Assembly: GCF_002573715.1 (NCBI RefSeq)
Contig: NZ_PDHM01000018.1
Coordinates: 146,000-209,999, forward strand
DNA: 64,000 bases
Reading direction: 5' to 3'
From: Paenibacillus sp. EZ-K15
GTDB lineage: Bacteria; Bacillota; Bacilli; Paenibacillales; Paenibacillaceae
Shown: piece by piece, positions 59,230-64,000 of the stretch
Position numbering within the stretch: the stretch's first letter is position 1
Layout: every line of letters starts with the position of its first letter
The notes under the pieces: generated by a model
Told to the model about the DNA's origin: nothing
What the model saw: only the letters and a program-made list of their open reading frames with translations
The model's database searches: none
Position numbers and translations under genes: made by a program

Positions 59230-61470
59230 ATGAGTTGGTTGAAGTCATTTTTTCCACTGCATTCATTATTTGTCAAAATGCTGGTGTATTTTCTCATCGT
59301 GATTTTCTTGCTCTCCTCCTACAACCTATGGTCGATGACATTCTACTCCCGAAATGTAAACAATGAAATTGTCAAATATAATCTGACCCTGATTCGAAAT
59401 ACCGTAGATCAATTTGAGAAACAATACTCCACTTGGAAGAATCTCCTCCTCAACCTTCAGCACGATGAATTTGTCGGAAATATTAGCAGGCAGGCCGATT
59501 CCGGCGGAAAGAAAGGCATCAATTATCTGCAGGTGGATATGGTGATGGATCAGATCCGGACCTTGGTAAGCCAGCCCTACTATCACTTGAACAATGTCAT
59601 GATCTACTACCAGAATCATTCCTTCCTGCTTGAACGGGATGGCATCGTTGACGATGACCGCATGTTTAAGCATTACTACATAAGCGACTCCATTCCATAC
59701 GAGTTCTGGAATCGGAGAGATCACGCAACCGGTTTTCTGCAAATGCTCCCCAGCAGCACTTTCTCCATCGGGACAGAGAAGAGTGAGTTACAGCTGATGC
59801 CTCTAATTACAAACGTACAGGGCAGTCCCTGGAAGATCATAGCTTTCGTAAATATGAAAAGCTGGTATGAATCCTATAAAGGAATGACCGGTTCCCGTTT
59901 TCTGTTGGTGGACTCGAAGGGAGAAATTCTGTTCGAATCCGCCCCGGATGCGAAAACCCAGCCACTGCCGGAATGGGACGGCCAATCGGAATGGATGATG
60001 GAGAAGGGATCTTATTACTTTTTCGAAAAGGGCACCCGCTCCGGCCTCACCTATGTCTCCATTATTCCGCATAGCGAACTCAACCAAAGCATCAGCCGCA
60101 TGAACTGGATTGCCGTGCTGTTATTTACAGCTACCCTGCTCATCGGGATTTTGGCATCTTGGGTATTTTCCCGCAAAATCAACCGGCCGCTCAAGAGAAT
60201 GGTTACAGGACTGGGCCAGGCGGAGATGGAGCTATATCAAGGGAGCATTGCCGAATTCAGCGCCATTTCCAACCACCTGAAGGGTTTGCAGCATGAACGG
60301 AAGAGCATCAAGGAATGGATGGACCATACCAAACCGCTCTTAACCAGCTACCATTATTTGGCCCAGTTCAAAAACATTGCCATTGATACCGCCGCTGCCA
60401 AAGAGCTTTGGGTCGGCGAGGGTGCATTCATGGTTATCGTTTATCAATTGAGGTACCGGCACGACCCTTCTCGCCAGCTTGATGCCTTGATGACAAGGGC
60501 AACCGGCAAGATCAAGGCTATGATCACGCTGCAGATCCAAGAATCGTTTCCCCTATCACACACCCTTCAGATGGAGGGCAAACAAATTTTATCCATTGTG
60601 TATACACAAGAAAAATCTGACACGCTTCAGCAGTGTCTCAGTCAGCTCAAACAGATTTTTGATCAAGATCAAAGCACCTATCTCGTGAATATTGCGGTTT
60701 CGTCCGTGTTCCAGCAAACCTCTGATTTTGACCGGGCTTATACAGAAACCATGTCGCTCCTGCATCAAGCCATGCCGATTGAGGAAACCCAGATTATCTG
60801 GGAGAAGGAACGCCGGGAAGATGTAACAGGGTTCACTGCCGAACAGGAACACGAATTTTACGTGAATTTACAGGCCGGTAACGAGAGCAGCTGCCAATCG
60901 CTTATCGAGCGCGCCCTGGATCGATTGCAGCGGCAAGAGGCCACGGCAGATCAGCTAAGCCACTTTGCCAAATCGGTCTCGGTCCGCATGAGAAGGACAG
61001 TAGAACTGCTGAAAATCAATACCGACGCGCTTCCGGATTACGCTGAAAAACTTGCATACAGCATAACCCCCGGGCAATACCGGGAAATCCTTCTCGACGA
61101 GCTCGCCCATGCAACCCATGCGATCCGTCTGAAACGAGAGGAACATTACGATATCATTCAATATGTCATTCATTATCTGGAGTCCCATTTTGCTGAAGAA
61201 ATATCACTTGAGCAGCTAGCCTATAAACTCAACATGTCGCCTACTTATCTGTCAGGGTACATTAAGGAGAAGACAGGGAGTAATTTCAGTGACCAATTGA
61301 ATGCGATTCGAATATCGAAAGCGAAAGAACTTCTGGAGACGACAAATATGCCGATTCAGGAAGTAGGTAACCGGATCGGCTACCGTAATGTCACCTCCTT
61401 TATCCGCATGTTCAAAAAAATAACCGGCCAAACACCAGGTGATTACCGGAAAACCAACTGGGTCCGATAA
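59230..61470 (+). CDS. Membrane-bound AraC-family transcriptional regulator
   Basis: This 746-residue protein has a membrane helix (about 14-36), an extracytoplasmic sensor domain (about 37-290), a second membrane helix (about 291-313) with a short HAMP-like segment (SRKINRPLKRM), a cytoplasmic middle domain and a C-terminal AraC double helix-turn-helix (about 639-744, ISLEQLAYKLNMSPTYLSGY, MPIQEVGNRIGYRNVTSFIR). It resembles the YesS/LplR-type regulators that sit next to Lpl-like sugar transporters. The ATG at 59230 follows AAGGAG at seven bases; an in-frame ATG 14 codons upstream has no ribosome binding site. It is the only plus-strand gene. Confidence 0.92.
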   Translation: MSWLKSFFPLHSLFVKMLVYFLIVIFLLSSYNLWSMTFYSRNVNNEIVKYNLTLIRNTVDQFEKQYSTWKNLLLNLQHDEFVGNISRQADSGGKKGINYLQVDMVMDQIRTLVSQPYYHLNNVMIYYQNHSFLLERDGIVDDDRMFKHYYISDSIPYEFWNRRDHATGFLQMLPSSTFSIGTEKSELQLMPLITNVQGSPWKIIAFVNMKSWYESYKGMTGSRFLLVDSKGEILFESAPDAKTQPLPEWDGQSEWMMEKGSYYFFEKGTRSGLTYVSIIPHSELNQSISRMNWIAVLLFTATLLIGILASWVFSRKINRPLKRMVTGLGQAEMELYQGSIAEFSAISNHLKGLQHERKSIKEWMDHTKPLLTSYHYLAQFKNIAIDTAAAKELWVGEGAFMVIVYQLRYRHDPSRQLDALMTRATGKIKAMITLQIQESFPLSHTLQMEGKQILSIVYTQEKSDTLQQCLSQLKQIFDQDQSTYLVNIAVSSVFQQTSDFDRAYTETMSLLHQAMPIEETQIIWEKERREDVTGFTAEQEHEFYVNLQAGNESSCQSLIERALDRLQRQEATADQLSHFAKSVSVRMRRTVELLKINTDALPDYAEKLAYSITPGQYREILLDELAHATHAIRLKREEHYDIIQYVIHYLESHFAEEISLEQLAYKLNMSPTYLSGYIKEKTGSNFSDQLNAIRISKAKELLETTNMPIQEVGNRIGYRNVTSFIRMFKKITGQTPGDYRKTNWVR

Positions 61471-61481
61471 ACACACAGATG

Positions 61482-61500
61482 AGCGGCCGGCCGCTTTAAC
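61482..61500 (+). terminator. GC palindrome between convergent genes
   Basis: A 14-base perfect palindrome (AGCGGCCGGCCGCT) lies between the regulator stop and the permease stop. It could fold into a five-bp stem with a four-base loop, followed by TTAACCTTT on the plus strand. The U-run is weak, so terminator function is uncertain. Confidence 0.35.
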
Positions 61501-62359
61501 CTTTAACGGAGCCAATCAAGGCCCCTTTCACAAAATACTTCTGTATAAACGGATAGACAAGCAGGATCGGCAAGGTGGATACCATAATGGTAGCGAATTT
61601 CAGGCCATCCTCCACTACCACGATATCGCCCACAACCGGACCATCCGTTCCCGTCAATTGCCCCGACAGCACGATATTTCTTAAAATCACCTGGAGGGGC
61701 TGCATATCGGCATCCCGCAGATACAGCAGCGGCCCCATGAAGTTATTCCACATCCCGACGGCATAATACAATCCGATGGTGGCCAGCACCGGCTTGGAGA
61801 GCGGGAGCACAATCCGGAAGAAGATTCCGATTTCGGACAAACCGTCTATTTTTCCGGATTCCTCTAGCTCTTGAGGCATACCCATGAAGAAAGTTCGCAT
61901 GATGAGCAGATTCCAGGTGCCTACCGCTCCGGGCAGCACCATGCCCCATATAGTATTGACAAAGCCAAGCTCCTTCACGACCAGAAACGTCGGAATCATC
62001 CCACCGTTAAAAAACATCGTAAAGACGATTAGCATCAGGATCGGTTTGCCCATGACCATCTTGGTCTTGGACAGGGCATAAGCCCCCAATGCCGTTACAA
62101 TCAAAGAAATGGCGGTCCCAATAATCACATAAATCAGCGTGTTTTTATATCCTTTCAGCACCCGTCCGTCCTCAAACACATACTGATACATATCCAGGTT
62201 GAAGCCCTTCGGCCATAGCCATACTTCCCCGGAGGCGATGGATGCGGAATCACTGAGGGACACGGCCAGCATATAAACAAACGGGTAAAGACACGCCATC
62301 ACAATCCCGGACAAAATCAAGGCATTGAGCGCGTCAAACCAGTTCCATTTCGGTTTCAT
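61496..62359 (-). CDS. Sugar ABC transporter permease (LplC/YtcP-like)
   Basis: This is the second permease of a carbohydrate-type ABC importer. The 287-residue protein has six predicted membrane helices and the EAA loop (EESGKIDGLSEIGIFFRIVL), which contacts the ATPase. It fits the LplC/YtcP branch, usually found with LipO/LplA-like binding proteins. ATG 62359 follows GGAGG at six bases; the adjacent GTG is only three bases away. No ATPase gene is visible, which is usual for this group that shares MsmX-type ATPases. The substrate cannot be told from sequence. Confidence 0.9.
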   Translation of the reverse strand: MKPKWNWFDALNALILSGIVMACLYPFVYMLAVSLSDSASIASGEVWLWPKGFNLDMYQYVFEDGRVLKGYKNTLIYVIIGTAISLIVTALGAYALSKTKMVMGKPILMLIVFTMFFNGGMIPTFLVVKELGFVNTIWGMVLPGAVGTWNLLIMRTFFMGMPQELEESGKIDGLSEIGIFFRIVLPLSKPVLATIGLYYAVGMWNNFMGPLLYLRDADMQPLQVILRNIVLSGQLTGTDGPVVGDIVVVEDGLKFATIMVSTLPILLVYPFIQKYFVKGALIGSVKG

Positions 62360-62371
62360 CACGTTCCTCCT

Positions 62372-63289
62372 TTACCAGATGCTGCTTCCGCTGACTCGTC
62401 GGCTGAACGAATTGGCCGCGATAATGAAGATAAAGCTGATGATGCCGGTAAACAGATCAATTGCCGTGGCATAACTGTAGTTGCCTTGCGTTAAGCCGAC
62501 CCTGTACACATAGGTGGATATAATATCCGCTGTCTCATAAGTGGCCGGAGTCGAGAGCAGGTATACTTTCTCAAAGCCGATCTCCAGTATTTTCCCGATA
62601 TCAAGTATCAAGATAATCACGATCGCCGGCGCGATGCCGGGAAGTGTGATGTTCAGCGTCTGCTTCCACCGATTTGCCCCATCCATCCGTGCCGCCTCAT
62701 ATAATTGCGGATCGATTGCCGTCAAAGCAGCCAAATAGATGATGGTGCCCCATCCAATATGCTGCCATACGTCAGTCGTTACATAAATCGATCTGAACCA
62801 TGAGGCCTCAACCAAAAAGTTGATTCGTTCGAGTCCGATGGCACTCAGCAGCTGGTTGACCATCCCGCCTGTAGGTGACAGAAACATGACCGCGATCCCC
62901 GCTACAACCACGTTGGATATGAAATGCGGAAGATAACTGACCGTCTGAACAAACCGCTTCAAAAAGGATTTGCTCACTTCATTAATGAGTAACGCAAGTA
63001 TGATGGGGGCCGGAAAGCCGAAGATCAGCTTATATAACCCCAGCAGGAATGTATTTCGGAGAACAGGCCAGAAGTCAGGCGTATTAAAAAACATGCTGAA
63101 ATATTTGAACCCCACCCAGTCGCTCTCCGTGATCCCCTTAAATAAGTTGTAGTCCATAAAGGCGATCGAAATGCCGAATATGGGAACATACTTAAAAATG
63201 ATGTAATACAGAACACAGGGAAGAAGCAGCAGCAGCAGGTATTTGTCCCGCTTCACTTTCGTCAAGAAACTCGAATTCTGTGCTTGCAA
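62372..63289 (-). CDS. Sugar ABC transporter permease (LplB-like)
   Basis: The first permease of the pair has 305 residues, six membrane helices and the EAA loop (YEAARMDGANRWKQTLNITL). The N-terminus is the extended LplB type (YIIFKYVPIFGISIAFMDYN). The TTG at 63289 follows GGAGG at nine bases. It lies 12 bases upstream of the second permease, so the two are cotranscribed and probably coupled. A 149-base gap to the binding protein holds no obvious terminator. Confidence 0.9.
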   Translation of the reverse strand: MQAQNSSFLTKVKRDKYLLLLLLPCVLYYIIFKYVPIFGISIAFMDYNLFKGITESDWVGFKYFSMFFNTPDFWPVLRNTFLLGLYKLIFGFPAPIILALLINEVSKSFLKRFVQTVSYLPHFISNVVVAGIAVMFLSPTGGMVNQLLSAIGLERINFLVEASWFRSIYVTTDVWQHIGWGTIIYLAALTAIDPQLYEAARMDGANRWKQTLNITLPGIAPAIVIILILDIGKILEIGFEKVYLLSTPATYETADIISTYVYRVGLTQGNYSYATAIDLFTGIISFIFIIAANSFSRRVSGSSIW

Positions 63290-63438
63290 AAAACGTATCC
63301 TCCTTTAGCAGCGAAATCCATGCTGTACCTGCAAGCCGCTCCCCTTGCGGACCCGGACCAGGCTTGATACGAACCATAGAACCGGTCCGTAAAAGAGAGC
63401 CACTGCGTTCATCTGGCTGCATGGCGTAAAGCTTTAAA

Positions 63439-64000
63439 TCACTTGGCTTCATTCAGGAATTGTTGCGTCCGCTCATAAGCGCTTCTATGAACATCCAGCA
63501 CCTGCTGCACGCCAAGCTTGTTCACTTCGTTCACGTAAGCATCCCAATCATCCATCGGTTTCTGTCCTAGAATGAACTTGGCAATCTGCTCCTCATGAAA
63601 CTTTTTCACGGTTTCGCCGACCATGCTCAGCACTTCATTTTCTTCATTCGTATAGGCGAGTCTTGGCTGCGGCTTCGTTTCATGGTCAGGCGCGATTTTC
63701 ATCGCTTCCCGCATTTTTGGGGAATACATGGACTCGTAAGCCGTCATATCCAATACCGAATGTGCCCCGATCGTTGCAATGCCCGTCTTGGTTCTCAAGT
63801 CGCCGAACTCTTTGTAATCCGCGTTGAATTTGCGAACCCCGTTCTCGGTTGTGAATGTCTCCCCTTCCCTACCCCAAGTTGCCAATTCAATTCCTTCAGG
63901 GGAGAACAAGAAATCGAGGTACTGAAGCAGACGATCCCGCTCCTTGGAATTTGCCGCCACCGCAAAGCCGTCGGACTGCAATCCGGCAAATACATTGTGG
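63439..64000 (-). CDS. Extracellular solute-binding protein (partial)
   Basis: Only the C-terminal 187 codons are inside the window; the N-terminus, with its lipoprotein signal, lies beyond the right edge. The visible part (DRLLQYLDFLFSPEGIELAT, then KFILGQKPMDDWDAYVNEVN) matches the C-terminal lobe of the LplA/LipO-type family 1 binding proteins. It is upstream of the permeases in the same direction and is their likely partner. Substrate not predictable. Confidence 0.85.
   Translation of the reverse strand, partial: HNVFAGLQSDGFAVAANSKERDRLLQYLDFLFSPEGIELATWGREGETFTTENGVRKFNADYKEFGDLRTKTGIATIGAHSVLDMTAYESMYSPKMREAMKIAPDHETKPQPRLAYTNEENEVLSMVGETVKKFHEEQIAKFILGQKPMDDWDAYVNEVNKLGVQQVLDVHRSAYERTQQFLNEAK

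Noticed and set aside
63192..63452. Minus-strand ORF in the binding-protein/permease gap
   Set aside because: It overlaps both real genes in another frame and has no ribosome binding site.

Overview
The window is a chromosomal segment of a low-to-moderate GC Firmicute, most likely Paenibacillus. The evidence is the Bacillus-type gene order (sucCD-dprA-topA-trmFO-hslVU-fla/che-rpsB-tsf-pyrH-frr-uppS-cdsA-dxr-rseP-proS-polC-rimP-nusA-rnpM-ylxQ-infB), strong GGAGG ribosome binding sites, many TTG and GTG starts, a 216-residue EF-Ts, an N/G/Q/R-rich IF2 linker, and a large membrane-bound AraC regulator beside an Lpl-type sugar ABC transporter. All genes but one lie on the minus strand, so the biology reads from right to left. 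No rRNA, tRNA, insertion sequence, prophage or CRISPR array was seen.

Right end (58.9-64 kb): a minus-strand solute-binding protein (cut by the window edge) and two permeases form an oligosaccharide-type ABC importer. A plus-strand, membrane-anchored AraC regulator converges on it tail to tail. Between the regulator and sucC lies a 37-codon membrane peptide gene with its own extended -10 promoter.

49.7-58.7 kb: sucC-sucD (succinyl-CoA synthetase), then dprA-topA-trmFO-hslV-hslU. The xerC and codY genes that B. subtilis carries around hslVU are missing here.

17.9-49.3 kb: one long, tightly packed fla/che operon of about 37 genes: rod and basal body (flgB, flgC, fliE, fliF), switch and export ATPase (fliG-fliJ), hook (motE, fliK, flgD, a flagellar operon protein, flgE), swrD, fliL, switch and export gate (fliM, fliY, fliO-fliR, flhB, flhA), cheY, placement GTPases (flhF, flhG), chemotaxis (cheB, A, W, C, D) and sigD. 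It ends in four lineage-specific membrane or small genes plus fapA. Many junctions are ATGA or similar overlaps, implying translational coupling. I saw no clear U-tract terminator inside it.

1-17.6 kb: housekeeping genes for translation, envelope lipid and isoprenoid synthesis and replication. They form several transcription units separated by intrinsic terminators (after rpsB, tsf, frr and rseP). A near-consensus sigma-A promoter lies upstream of rpsB, and another upstream of the rimP-nusA-rnpM-ylxQ-infB operon. proS is the short archaeal/eukaryotic-type enzyme sitting in the Bacillus proS position.

I did not find a clearly new multi-gene system. The best leads are small: the peptide gene at 58947-59060, a membrane protein with an MltG-like LysM subdomain but no catalytic domain, a repeat-bearing FlgD tail, a GC-rich hairpin just upstream of the swrD ribosome binding site, an unusual HslV N-terminus, and a 250-base unassigned segment downstream of hslU.
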